This document shows, in pieces, positions 17,837 through 26,023 of a stretch of DNA of 44,524 nucleotides. The translations under genes and the position numbers were made by a program. Positions within the stretch are counted from its first letter, which is position 1; each line of letters starts with the position of its first letter. Under the pieces are notes generated by a model. It was given only the letters and a program-made list of their open reading frames with translations. It had not been told where the DNA came from and ran no database searches. The stretch lies in contig JAUXOG010000010.1 in NCBI GenBank assembly GCA_030682385.1, forward strand, positions 1-44,524, in the 5' to 3' direction. The DNA is from Bacteroidota bacterium (GTDB taxonomy: Bacteria > Bacteroidota > Ignavibacteria > UBA10030 > BY39).

Positions 17837-20210
17837 CTGTCTTCAGCGATGCAGCACCCATTTTTCTGATATCGTTTCTATGTGTGCGCAAAACAGGTGT
17901 ATTTTGCTTTCGCATTTTACCGATTTTAAAAATCTCGTTTAGTTTCTTCATATCATACCCAAACGGCAGCAGTAAAGTTTCCACTGCTTTCAGCGCAAGC
18001 TCTGTGTATTTTTCTATGTCGTAACCGTCTTCGAACGCATACAGCGAAATCGGCTTGGCTTTTTCCGGTTTGCGCTTGCCCGATTGGTCAATCAGTATAT
18101 ACTCGATTCTCTCGCCCGCCGCAAGGTGAACTCCCGATTCTTCAATCATACGCGTAACTACCGCATTAACGCTGTTGTTGGAATACTCGCTTGCTTCCTG
18201 CGAAATGTTCCGCCGTATTACAAGCTCCATCGGGTTAACGGTGCCGGCTTGCAAGCGTTCGATATACTCACGTGCGACTTCCAAAACTTCAGGCACAAGG
18301 GCAGCAACTTCAGCAACCGATTGCGCCGGCGAAAGTTTTTCCAACATCGCTCCTTGCATCGTCTTAATAAATTTCGGCGTGTCTTTTCTGCGTGTTTCTA
18401 TACCACGAATTTTTACTTCACCGCTTCTGTAATATCCGACATACCTGTTTGCAGTTGGAAGCAGGGCATCCATCTTCGAGGCAGGATAAAGTATCCAGTT
18501 GTAAATTCCTTCGAGCGAAATATCAATCCCGACTTTTGAATCTATCTCTTTACACAAATCTAAGTAATCGTTTTCTGTAGCTCCCGTTTTTTTCAACCAC
18601 ATACAATCAATGATCGCGTGCAGAAGTTTGAAGCCGCGGTTTTCGGCAATTTCCTTTGCCTGAAGAATTGCATCACGCGAAAAAGCATTCACGGATTCGT
18701 GCGCCTCAATCTTACCGAAGCGCGCATTCTTGTAACCCAAATAGCCAAAGCAAGTTACAAGCATCCACTTCAGCGCCGACTGGCGGTTATCGTAAACATG
18801 CCATAGTGGGTTGCCTTCGTGCTTGAGTTGCTGTTTTTTTTGTTTGTAGTAAGCCCGCTTTTCCACAACTGCGCGGAGTGTTGCAGGCACAATGCCTTCG
18901 CGTCTGCGACAAATTCTGTAATCAAGTTCGGGAACTGTTCTTGCCGAACTTCCTGAAGGCTGAGTATCCAAAGAGTTGATAACCTTCGGGAGGTTATCAT
19001 TTCCATAGCAGCATTGGCAGTTAATTGTTTCGGGTGAAACATTATGCCGCACCATAATCGTCGGATACATCGAGACAAAATCGAGTTCAGCCACATCCTC
19101 GTGGTATCCGATTAGCGGCTGAAAAATTAATCCGCCGCGGTCGGCAAGCAAAAGCGTTGCCGCCGATTTGAAATCTTCCGGCTCACGCTTCTTCGACGGA
19201 ATCAAAATGTTGTTACGGTATGCCCACGAAAGTTGAATAGAAGAAAGTCCTGTGCCTATTGATGCACGTGCCTGCCGCTGAACCGGAATTTGAGTAATGC
19301 GTGAAATGTCGTACAAACCGTCGAGGAAAGATTCAGCGACTGTAAAAGAGTTGTGCACATCGATATGCCATCTGCCTGCAAGTTCGAAGGCGCCATCTTT
19401 GTGAACAATTTTTCCGTACTGAAAGTAACTCGATTCTTTCGTCGTAAAAAATCCGACACTTCTGTCGCGGTTGAACAAAAGGGGAACCTTATGTTTTTTT
19501 GAAAGTGCGGCAAGAGTCGGCATAAGCGAAGCATCGCCGTATTCTGTTAAAATTACATCGGGGTCGAAGCGGTTGAAATGCCAGTTAAACGCCTCCAGAA
19601 GTTCTACAGGATTTTGTTGTTCGAGCAAATATGAATTATCTTCGTACGATATTTCGAGTTGAATTATTGAATGGTATTTCGGCGGAAGGAAATTATTAGC
19701 GTTGCGGATATTCATTATTGCAAGGGGAGGCAGTGTGTATTCGAATGCTTCGCGGCTGTCCGACAAGTTAAATTCAACCAACTTTCCTTTTTCGTTTATT
19801 CGATACTCGCCGAATGCAAGCGGAAAAAGTTCTGCGTGGTAAAGATAAAGTTGAGCAGGTAAAATATTAGAGTCGTAGAAAGCGAACGGCGGGAAATATT
19901 TTTCAAAAAACCAAACTGCTTCACGGAATTTCATTGTGTCATGAACGTTCACTTGCAGAACGTCCCATTCTTCGTTCGAATATAACTCGCATTTCTTTGT
20001 CCGATGTGTAGAAACCGGAATTTGCAAGCGTGTTGCTAAAACTTCAGCCCGCTTCATATCCGATTGGTTGAGATACAGATAAAACGACGGTGCAAAATCG
20101 GCGTAACAGGTGTGTTTTACGCCTTCTTCATCTATCAACCAGATTGTTATTCCTTTATTAGAAGGATAGAGGTCGAAGAGCCAAGCGGTGGTATTTATAG
20201 ATTTGTTCAT
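17829..20210 (-). CDS. B-family DNA polymerase homologue, probably catalytically inactive
   Basis: A 793-residue protein of the PolB superfamily. Palm motif A is DFVSMYPT (D377-T384), motif B is the KWMLVTCFGY segment (K481 on), and a Cys-rich insert (C398, C400, C401, C434) lies between them. Motif C, normally YxDTD, reads IIDCMW: D535 is kept but the second aspartate is methionine (M537). In the N-terminal exonuclease-like region the first acidic motif is also altered (QLEISYE instead of DxE), while the DPDVILTEYGD segment is kept. Inactivated PolB homologues (PolB2-type) are known in archaea and some bacteria, and I place this protein with them by motif pattern. It is the last gene of a minus-strand unit with the 102-residue and RecA-like proteins, 156 bases downstream of the former; that gap holds a hairpin, so coupling is not certain. 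A scaffolding role in repair or replication is inferred. Confidence 0.8.
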   Translation of the reverse strand: MNKSINTTAWLFDLYPSNKGITIWLIDEEGVKHTCYADFAPSFYLYLNQSDMKRAEVLATRLQIPVSTHRTKKCELYSNEEWDVLQVNVHDTMKFREAVWFFEKYFPPFAFYDSNILPAQLYLYHAELFPLAFGEYRINEKGKLVEFNLSDSREAFEYTLPPLAIMNIRNANNFLPPKYHSIIQLEISYEDNSYLLEQQNPVELLEAFNWHFNRFDPDVILTEYGDASLMPTLAALSKKHKVPLLFNRDRSVGFFTTKESSYFQYGKIVHKDGAFELAGRWHIDVHNSFTVAESFLDGLYDISRITQIPVQRQARASIGTGLSSIQLSWAYRNNILIPSKKREPEDFKSAATLLLADRGGLIFQPLIGYHEDVAELDFVSMYPTIMVRHNVSPETINCQCCYGNDNLPKVINSLDTQPSGSSARTVPELDYRICRRREGIVPATLRAVVEKRAYYKQKKQQLKHEGNPLWHVYDNRQSALKWMLVTCFGYLGYKNARFGKIEAHESVNAFSRDAILQAKEIAENRGFKLLHAIIDCMWLKKTGATENDYLDLCKEIDSKVGIDISLEGIYNWILYPASKMDALLPTANRYVGYYRSGEVKIRGIETRRKDTPKFIKTMQGAMLEKLSPAQSVAEVAALVPEVLEVAREYIERLQAGTVNPMELVIRRNISQEASEYSNNSVNAVVTRMIEESGVHLAAGERIEYILIDQSGKRKPEKAKPISLYAFEDGYDIEKYTELALKAVETLLLPFGYDMKKLNEIFKIGKMRKQNTPVLRTHRNDIRKMGAASLKTGL

Positions 20211-20248
20211 TATTCACAAAACGTTACTATATAAATATTATCAGTCAG

Positions 20249-20376
20249 GAAACTGTTCCGCCAGAGGCGGATAAATAAAACAGTTAGCTTATTATTTTTT
20301 TTGTTAGTAACCCACGACCTGTTAAGTCGTGGGTTACTGAAAAACTAAATGAGAATATTAACCGTTTTAACGGTTT
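20249..20376. repeat. Composite palindromic repeat, copy 1
   Basis: Three parts in order: AAACTGTT...AAACAGTT arms (20250-20285) with an inner CCGCC-AGA-GGCGG hairpin; a perfect 13-bp stem AGTAACCCACGAC / GTCGTGGGTTACT (20306-20338); and AACCGTT-TT-AACGGTT (20360-20375). The last palindrome overlaps the 3' end of the 102-residue gene and supplies its stop codon. The same arrangement recurs near 23.5 kb and, split by an IS, at 25.97-27.77 kb. Confidence 0.75.
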
Positions 20377-20675
20377 ATAACCCCGTCAACAATATCAATA
20401 GGACTTCCGGCTACAAGCTCAATTCTTTCTGTCTTTTCCATCCTCTCTTGCAGTATTTTTATCAATTTCCTCTGTTCAATTAGCATCGAGATGATGATGC
20501 TTTCGAATGGGATTGTTCGCATAGCATAAAAATTTTCAGCAAGATGAATTCGTGCTGAGCGGAAAAGGTCGTCGAATATCTCTTGGTCGTCCTTGCGAAG
20601 TCCGCGTTTGTATTTCGACCAGCTTTCAATCTCGCTGTCGATTATTCTTGTGAATGTTGGGAGTGTGCGTCCCAT
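20367..20675 (-). CDS. Small helical protein between RecA-like and PolB-like genes
   Basis: 102 residues, predicted almost all alpha-helical, charged, with a possible coiled coil near the end (LIEQRKLIKILQERMEKTER). No family recognised. The ATG at 20675 is preceded by AAGGA at good spacing, which supports this start although it lies 50 bases inside the upstream RecA-like gene; the long overlap argues for coupled expression and a shared task. Its last codons lie in a dispersed palindrome (AACCGTT type), so the C-terminus may have been altered by repeat insertion. By position it could be an adaptor between the ATPase-like and polymerase-like proteins; that is inference. Confidence 0.75.
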   Translation of the reverse strand: MGRTLPTFTRIIDSEIESWSKYKRGLRKDDQEIFDDLFRSARIHLAENFYAMRTIPFESIIISMLIEQRKLIKILQERMEKTERIELVAGSPIDIVDGVINR

Positions 20676-21285
20676 AATTATTGTTCCTTATTTGTTTTAT
20701 ATCGTTGCTGTCTTCTAATAGCTGGTAAATTATATCGGCGTTTTGTTTAAGTATGTCGAAAAACTGGTTCCGTTCTTTCGGTAAAACTTTTCGTTCTTCG
20801 GATGCGAGTAAAATTGAAATGCCTTTTTCTTTCATTTGTTTCAACTGCACAACGATTCGTTGAAGCATATTTTTAACCTGATAAAATGGAACCTGTTCGT
20901 CGTAAAATGTATCCAACAATCCGAATATCATAACGGTATTTGAATTAATTTTTTTCAGGAATTGTTCGAGGCGGTTATTTATTGCCGCTTCCATTTGATA
21001 CGATGTGAAGCCGCGGGAAATGTAAATCCGTTTCAGCAAGATATCCGGATTTATGCGCCGCTGACGTGCGAAGTTGGTAATAGTATGCACATCGAAACGG
21101 CAGCATCCGTCAACAACGGCTATTGATTTACCTTTAATTAAGGCGTGTGAAGCAAGCACTAGCGATAGCGGAAAAATGCGTTTGCTTCCGTAAATAAAAA
21201 AAATACTGCCCGCCGGCAAATCGGTGAATTCGTCAGTGAACGCCGCTTGCGTAATTGTTTGGCTATGTACAATGATGTTGTGCAT
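20626..21285 (-). CDS. RecA/RadA-superfamily protein with degenerate P-loop
   Basis: 219 residues. The segment AVVDGCCRFDVHTITNFARQ, followed by DILLKRIYISRGFTSYQ, matches the pattern of Rad51/RadA-type core domains (beta strand ending in an acidic residue, helix, then 'ldniyvaraynteq'). The place of the Walker A loop reads IYGSKRIFP (31-39) instead of GxxxxGK[ST], so nucleotide binding is doubtful. A Walker B-like strand ends at D125 (VMIFGLLD). It is the first gene of the minus-strand unit and is driven by the promoter/operator just upstream. Its combination with an inactivated polymerase recalls ImuA-type RecA-like accessory factors, but no direct homology is claimed. No clear Shine-Dalgarno site is visible before the ATG. 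Confidence 0.75.
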   Translation of the reverse strand: MHNIIVHSQTITQAAFTDEFTDLPAGSIFFIYGSKRIFPLSLVLASHALIKGKSIAVVDGCCRFDVHTITNFARQRRINPDILLKRIYISRGFTSYQMEAAINNRLEQFLKKINSNTVMIFGLLDTFYDEQVPFYQVKNMLQRIVVQLKQMKEKGISILLASEERKVLPKERNQFFDILKQNADIIYQLLEDSNDIKQIRNNNYGTHTPNIHKNNRQRD

Positions 21286-21311
21286 TATAAAACTGTTTTT
21301 GTTTCTATGAA

Positions 21312-21340
21312 AATATACGACAAAAATGTCGTTTAGTCAA
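21312..21340 (-). promoter_or_regulatory. Sigma-70-type promoter with palindromic operator in its spacer
   Basis: On the minus strand TTGACT (21340-21335) is followed, after exactly 17 bases, by TATATT (21317-21312), about 27 bases before the ATG of the RecA-like gene. A perfect inverted repeat ACGACA-N4-TGTCGT (21317-21332) occupies the spacer and touches the -10 box, so a dimer bound there would block RNA polymerase. A second palindrome, ACAAATTTGT (21351-21360), lies just upstream. The layout is that of a LexA-like or other repressor-controlled promoter; the regulator's identity is not known from this window. Confidence 0.7.
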
Positions 21341-21495
21341 GAAGTGTAAGACAAATTTGTTTTAGGAAAAAAATGCTGTGGTCTTTTGTCTGGAAGTCGT
21401 GGATTTATAAGTATTTAGCGAAGGGTAGGTAAACAGAAAGGGGAAGTAAGTGGATTAATTTTATAACTTGTTGGGGGTGAGAGGAATCTCTAACA

Positions 21496-21529
21496 ACGAG
21501 CGACTCACTATCAGAAGTGAGCCGCTCGT
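21496..21529. terminator. Strong hairpin downstream of the 268-residue membrane protein gene
   Basis: ACGAGCG and CGCTCGT arms plus CTCACT and AGTGAG arms (one A/C mismatch between them, 6-nt loop) start 10 bases past the minus-strand stop at 21540. There is no T tract. It is probably a terminator or 3'-end stabiliser that separates this gene from the promoter at 21312-21340. The remaining bases 21361-21495 show nothing gene-like. Confidence 0.5.
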
Positions 21530-21539
21530 ATCAAATCGA

Positions 21540-22346
21540 TTACTGCTGCGGCAGTTTGCTGTAATCCAATTCCGACCCGAACATGCTGTGCGGAATTAAA
21601 TAAACTGCGAGCGTGATAATTGCGGCAGCTATTACCCATCGTCTCGGATTCTTGAATTTATAAACCGAAATAGCTGCAAGTATCCATGCAATAAATGCGA
21701 TAGCTGTTTTGTTGTCGGTGAGGTCGGTGCCGAAGGGCCAGCCAGTCCAGTAAGCACCGAAAGCATACTTCTGAACAATGGGACCTAAAATCATTCCGCC
21801 GACCGTAATTAAACCAAGCGTACACAATGTGAGGAATTTTAAATTTGCTTCCTTCGTGAACGATTCAATAGCAGCGCGATTTGAGAATAGCATTCCGGTG
21901 AACATTGCCAACACGTGGATAATTAAAATCAAAGTTGGTACATCGCCTTTAAAGCGGATTATCACGGAATCTTTTTCCGGTAGCGTAAGTGTTTTATCAC
22001 CGGCTTGCAGCGTTACTTGATATTCTAATTTCCCCGCTGGCGGTTGGTTAGGAAGTTCCGCCGACAAAGTTCCGTCTTTATATAACATCGGCGTTTTAGT
22101 CCAATCGTCTTTTGTTTTGTATCGTTTCCAAATTACATAACCTTCGAGAGCCGGGTCGTCAGTTTTTATTTCGACGGTATGGTTTGTAGTACCGCCGTGG
22201 CTCCTACCTAAAGAGTATTTAATGTCGTTGTCGTTTAAATTAATTTTACCCCTTATAGGATATGTAGGTCCGGTAGCACGCTGATATACGGCTGACCCGA
22301 GTGTGATAAGGAGTGCGAGTATCCAAAATATAATAGTTCGTTTCAT
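21540..22346 (-). CDS. Multi-pass membrane protein of unknown function
   Basis: 268 residues: an N-terminal membrane segment (4-20), an extracytoplasmic beta-rich domain (~30-128, including a GYVIWKRYKTKDDW segment that looks Ig-like), and four further hydrophobic segments (~134-152, ~168-190, ~213-230, ~236-254). No catalytic motif is visible and no family was recognised. It is the last of three minus-strand genes (46-base gap to the DUF454-like gene), so it may be co-transcribed with them. Confidence 0.7.
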   Translation of the reverse strand: MKRTIIFWILALLITLGSAVYQRATGPTYPIRGKINLNDNDIKYSLGRSHGGTTNHTVEIKTDDPALEGYVIWKRYKTKDDWTKTPMLYKDGTLSAELPNQPPAGKLEYQVTLQAGDKTLTLPEKDSVIIRFKGDVPTLILIIHVLAMFTGMLFSNRAAIESFTKEANLKFLTLCTLGLITVGGMILGPIVQKYAFGAYWTGWPFGTDLTDNKTAIAFIAWILAAISVYKFKNPRRWVIAAAIITLAVYLIPHSMFGSELDYSKLPQQ

Positions 22347-22392
22347 AATTGTCCAAATGATTTAAATAAAAATAAACATTTATTTTACAACT

Positions 22393-22779
22393 TCAAATTG
22401 TACCGATGCGGCTGATATGAATAGTAACCCCGATAGCAATAATCAATAGAATAATTTTGATGAGTATTGCCTCAACAGCAAAAAGGATCGTGCTGAGTAT
22501 AACAATCCATAAAATTAAAATTGAAACGATTTTAACTTTTTTAGGAATGCCTTTATTGTCTCTATAATTTTTTAAATAACTCCCGAACCATTTATTGTTA
22601 ATCAGCCAATCATAAAACTTCGGAGAGCTTTTTGCGAAACAAGCAGCCGCTAAAAGAAAAAACGGTGTCGCCGGCAGTAGAGGAAGAAATATGCCTAATA
22701 TTCCAAGTCCGACAAAAATATTACCAGCCACTAATAAAGCTAATCGAGCAATACCGTGGTATATTTTTGTATCAGTCAT
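22393..22779 (-). CDS. DUF454/YbaN-like inner-membrane protein
   Basis: 128 residues with the family pattern: two N-terminal hydrophobic segments around GLGILGIFLPLLPATPFFLL, then a cytoplasmic loop with the typical FAKSSPKFYDWLINNKWFG and YRDNKGIP motifs, and two more hydrophobic segments. The family has no firmly established biochemical role. It starts 18 bases after the secreted 184-residue gene and is in the same orientation, consistent with an operon. Confidence 0.85.
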   Translation of the reverse strand: MTDTKIYHGIARLALLVAGNIFVGLGILGIFLPLLPATPFFLLAAACFAKSSPKFYDWLINNKWFGSYLKNYRDNKGIPKKVKIVSILILWIVILSTILFAVEAILIKIILLIIAIGVTIHISRIGTI

Positions 22780-22797
22780 TGTGCAATTGAGTTGTAG

Positions 22798-23352
22798 TTA
22801 TTTCATAAATCTGAATGATGAGAACATTCGACTGTAAATTTCTTTGTGTTCAATTTCTTTGTCGTCGTTTGGACTATTCCCTTCGAAACTAATTGAATAA
22901 ATCAGATTGTTGTGGAGAGCTGTGAAATTATAAGCGGTGTGGTCAAATCCAAAGTTAGATTGAAATATAGCAGGAGTTTCGCTGAGTGTTGTATCGCGGG
23001 TTTCTAATACTAAACTTTCATCGAAAATGTCAGTAGGTTCATTTTTCTCAACCCACTCATGAAGACTTATCGAGTCGTGGTTCTCAATAACACAAACCTG
23101 AAACTGTCCCTGCCACAATTGGAAATCTTTTTCTAAAAAAGTTACCATTTGAATTTGTTCGCCGAATAAAATATTGCCCGCCCAATCTGCTTGGTTGTTC
23201 GTATCCGGTGCAGCTTCGATTACTTCCCAATTTGTAGGATAACTTATCTCATAGCCGAATTCAATATTTGTGTAAGTTTCCCATTTATCTTGAGCAAAGA
23301 TTTGAAATGAGAAAACAAGTATTACCAAATAGAAAAATGTTTTTCGTTTCAT
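22798..23352 (-). CDS. Secreted PsbP-like hypothetical protein
   Basis: 184 residues with a signal peptide (cleavage after QIFA, near residue 20). The mature start 'YTNIEFGYEISYPTNWEV' and the alternating strands up to 'MFSSFRF' at the end are typical of small PsbP-like/DUF1795-type domains, which are found in many exported bacterial proteins without a defined role. Probably periplasmic. First gene of the minus-strand trio 23352-21540. Confidence 0.65.
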   Translation of the reverse strand: MKRKTFFYLVILVFSFQIFAQDKWETYTNIEFGYEISYPTNWEVIEAAPDTNNQADWAGNILFGEQIQMVTFLEKDFQLWQGQFQVCVIENHDSISLHEWVEKNEPTDIFDESLVLETRDTTLSETPAIFQSNFGFDHTAYNFTALHNNLIYSISFEGNSPNDDKEIEHKEIYSRMFSSFRFMK

Positions 23353-23446
23353 TCTATAAAATAATACACATAATTAAAGAGAATTTCAATTAGAAACTTC
23401 TAAAATATTATTAGACAACAGAGTTTGAAGAACGTTCTACGTTCTG

Positions 23447-23586
23447 AAACTGTTGAAACAGTTTATATTCTTCTATTTTTATCACACAGTCTCTTACCTG
23501 CCCGCAGCAGGCGGGAGTCGTGGGTTAACTAAAAACCTCTTCACCAAGTAACCGTTTCATTTATCCGCCTCTGGTGGAACGGTTTA
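23447..23586. repeat. Composite palindromic repeat, copy 2, with solo IS end
   Basis: AAACTGTT-GA-AACAGTTT (23447-23464); an 18-base match (23479-23496) to the reverse complement of the left end of the IS at 26024 together with part of its target duplication; a CCTGCCCGC-A-GCAGGCGGG-type hairpin (23497-23515); the right half of the CCCACGAC hairpin (GTCGTGGGTTA); and AACCGTT...AACGGTT arms (23550-23585) split by an insert containing CCGCC/GGTGG arms. It lies between the divergent 184-residue and S9 peptidase genes. Confidence 0.7.
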
Positions 23587-23669
23587 TAAACACGTGCAAG
23601 TTGAATTAATTCAATATTTGATTTTCCTCAGTATGATATTTATATTGGAATCAACTTATAGGAACCAAA

Positions 23670-25715
23670 ATGAAAAATTACAAATTTACTTTTGCCATTT
23701 TTATTATACTGCTCGCCGCATTCGGTTTGAACGCTTTCGCCCAAAATAAAAAAACGATTACCGCCGAAGACTTGTGGTCGCTGAAACGAGTTTCAGCACT
23801 CACCGCATCGCCCGACGATAAACAATCGGCAGTTGTTGTTACAACATTCGATATAAAAGAGAACAAAGGAACGGGAAACATCTGGTTAGTTCCGCACGAC
23901 GGAAGAGATGCACGTCAGCTTACCACTTTTAAAGCATCCGACGGCTCTCCGGCTTGGAGTCCCGACGGAAAAAAGATTGCTTTCGTCTCAAAGCGTGAAG
24001 GCGACTATGCACAATTGTTCGTAATTTCTGTTGACGGGGGAGAGGCAGAAAAAATTACAGATATGCCGCTTGGCGTTTCATCGCCCAAATGGTTTCCCGA
24101 TGGGAAGCGGATTGCTTTCGCCGCCAATACAATTCCTGAACTCGGAAGTAATTTAGATTCGATGAAAAAAGTAATTGAAGAAAAAAAGAAAAGCAAAGTA
24201 ACCGCGAAAGTTTCTGAAAACAGAATGATTCGTTACTGGGATCGCTGGCTAACTGATGGTTACTATCCAAGAATTTTTACAGTTGATTTGCAATCGAAAA
24301 AAATTACCGACTTACTTCCCGCTTGGAAAAACTACTTCGATTTGATGGATGGTGCAGATTTCGATATATCACACGATGGAAAAGAGATTGCTTTTGCGGG
24401 CAACTCGACAATTGAGCCATACGATTCGTTGAACTCCGATGTTTTTATAGTGCCGACAGATGGCTCAGGAAAATTCGTGAATATAACTTTAGAAAATCCT
24501 GCAAACGATTTCGGTCCGCGTTACTCGAATGACGGCAGCTTTTTAATTTATGGAATGCAAAAGTTGCGCGATTTTTATGCTGATAAAGTAAGATTAGTAA
24601 AATTCGATAGAGTATCAGGCAAGAAAAATTTAGTTACTCCCGAAAGCTACGACCGCACACCCGAGCAGTGGAAAATATCCAAAGACAATAAAACGATTTA
24701 TTACGCAGTTGAAGATCGTGCTAAAAAGTCAATCTTCTCAATATCAATTGACGGAAAGAAAATTTCCGAAATCGCACGGCTCGGCACAAGTAGTTTGCCG
24801 CAGCCGTTAAGCGATGGCAGAGTCGTGTTTTTTAATCAATCATTCAAATATCCGAATGAAGTTTTTATTGCAGGTAAAGATGGAAAAAAAATAAATCAGC
24901 TTACAAAGTTCAACTCCGAGTTACTCAATAATCTCGCATTAGCAGAATCGAAAGAGTATTATTTCAAAGGAGCCGACGGTAATTCGGTGCAGATGTATGT
25001 TTTGTTCCCGCCAAATTTCGATGCTTCAAAGAAATATCCGCTTGTTCAAATAATTCACGGCGGACCGCACGGTATATCAGGCGACGATTTTCATTTCAGG
25101 TGGAATCCGCAAATGTTTGCAGCGCCCGGCTACGTAGTTGCATTGGTTAACTTTCACGGCTCAACAAGTTTTGGTCAATACTTTGCCGATTGTATTAACG
25201 GCGCCCATCCCGATAAACCGTTTGTCGATATTATGAAAGCTTCCGACTTCCTCATAAATTTAGGTTTCGTTGATGAAAATAAAATTGCCGCAGCCGGCGG
25301 AAGTTACGGCGGATTTTTAGTAAGCTGGATTGCAGGGCATACCGACAGGTTTGCCGCTTTAATCAATCACGCAGGCGTTTATAACTTGATGGCTCAGTTT
25401 GCCTCGGATGTTACTCACGGAAGAAATTATTCGTATGGCGGTTCACCGTGGGATAAAAAAGAAGCAGTTCAAAAATGGAACCCAGCCGAGTTTGCAGAAA
25501 ATTTTAAAACCCCGATGTTAGTAATTCACGGTGAACGCGATTACCGCGTCCCGATAAACCACGCATTAGAATGTTACGGAGTGCTGAAAGGAAAAGGCAT
25601 CCCCGCCCGGCTCGTTTATTATCCCGACGAAAACCACTGGATACTAACTCCGCAAAACTCGATATTTTGGTATCAGGAATTTCACGGTTGGCTGAAAAGG
25701 TTTATCGGGAATTAA
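23670..25715 (+). CDS. S9 family (prolyl oligopeptidase-type) serine peptidase
   Basis: 681 residues with a signal peptide (cleavage after LNAFA), so probably periplasmic. The N-terminal ~420 residues form a WD40-like beta-propeller (repeats such as GSPAWSPDGKKIAFVS and SPKWFPDGKRIAFA). The C-terminal alpha/beta-hydrolase domain has the triad S545 (GGSYGG), D624 (HGERDYRVP) and H656 (DENHW). The pattern is that of dipeptidyl/acylaminoacyl peptidases that trim oligopeptides; the propeller limits substrate size. It may process the peptides made by the secreted proteases upstream, which is inference. AGGAA precedes the ATG. Confidence 0.94.
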   Translation: MKNYKFTFAIFIILLAAFGLNAFAQNKKTITAEDLWSLKRVSALTASPDDKQSAVVVTTFDIKENKGTGNIWLVPHDGRDARQLTTFKASDGSPAWSPDGKKIAFVSKREGDYAQLFVISVDGGEAEKITDMPLGVSSPKWFPDGKRIAFAANTIPELGSNLDSMKKVIEEKKKSKVTAKVSENRMIRYWDRWLTDGYYPRIFTVDLQSKKITDLLPAWKNYFDLMDGADFDISHDGKEIAFAGNSTIEPYDSLNSDVFIVPTDGSGKFVNITLENPANDFGPRYSNDGSFLIYGMQKLRDFYADKVRLVKFDRVSGKKNLVTPESYDRTPEQWKISKDNKTIYYAVEDRAKKSIFSISIDGKKISEIARLGTSSLPQPLSDGRVVFFNQSFKYPNEVFIAGKDGKKINQLTKFNSELLNNLALAESKEYYFKGADGNSVQMYVLFPPNFDASKKYPLVQIIHGGPHGISGDDFHFRWNPQMFAAPGYVVALVNFHGSTSFGQYFADCINGAHPDKPFVDIMKASDFLINLGFVDENKIAAAGGSYGGFLVSWIAGHTDRFAALINHAGVYNLMAQFASDVTHGRNYSYGGSPWDKKEAVQKWNPAEFAENFKTPMLVIHGERDYRVPINHALECYGVLKGKGIPARLVYYPDENHWILTPQNSIFWYQEFHGWLKRFIGN

Positions 25716-26023
25716 TAGCTAATCTTTTAATATCGCGCAATCCACCTGTGGCAGACGCGAAGGAAGCAAAGGATGTAGGCGGTATCCAAAAAGTCTTTGT
25801 GATTCGCTTTGGCGAATTTGTCTCCTTCGTGGCTTGGTGGTGAATGTTTTACCACTTAGACCACGAGTCCGTCAGTGGACGGACGCTAAGAAGCACTGAG
25901 ATATTATTATCCCAGATTTGTCATTAGAGAATTATTAGATTACCACAAGTTGACCGCTCGTTGAGATAAACCGTTAAAACGGTTCAGAAAATTGACTTTT
26001 TTCTCCTTAACCCACGACTTAAG
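25716..26023. repeat. Intergenic repeats left of the IS, incl. half of composite repeat copy 3
   Basis: No gene. It contains a stretch resembling degraded dispersed repeats (about 25740-25915), including a GTCCGTC-AGTG-GACGGAC palindrome (25867-25884), then AACCGTT-AA-AACGGTT (25969-25984) and the left half of the hairpin TAACCCACGAC ending in CTTAAG (26018-26023), where the IS begins. Confidence 0.65.

Noticed and set aside
18084-18539. Long plus-strand frame opposite the polymerase homologue
   Set aside because: A shadow of the minus-strand gene, which has recognisable PolB motifs; the plus-strand translation has no domain.
17829-20210. Casposon or self-replicating transposon suggested by a PolB gene near repeats
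   Set aside because: No Cas1-like integrase, no terminal inverted repeats around the operon, and the polymerase lacks a key catalytic aspartate.
25571-25843. 90-codon plus-strand frame at the end of the S9 peptidase gene
   Set aside because: Mostly a second frame of the peptidase gene, then intergenic repeats.
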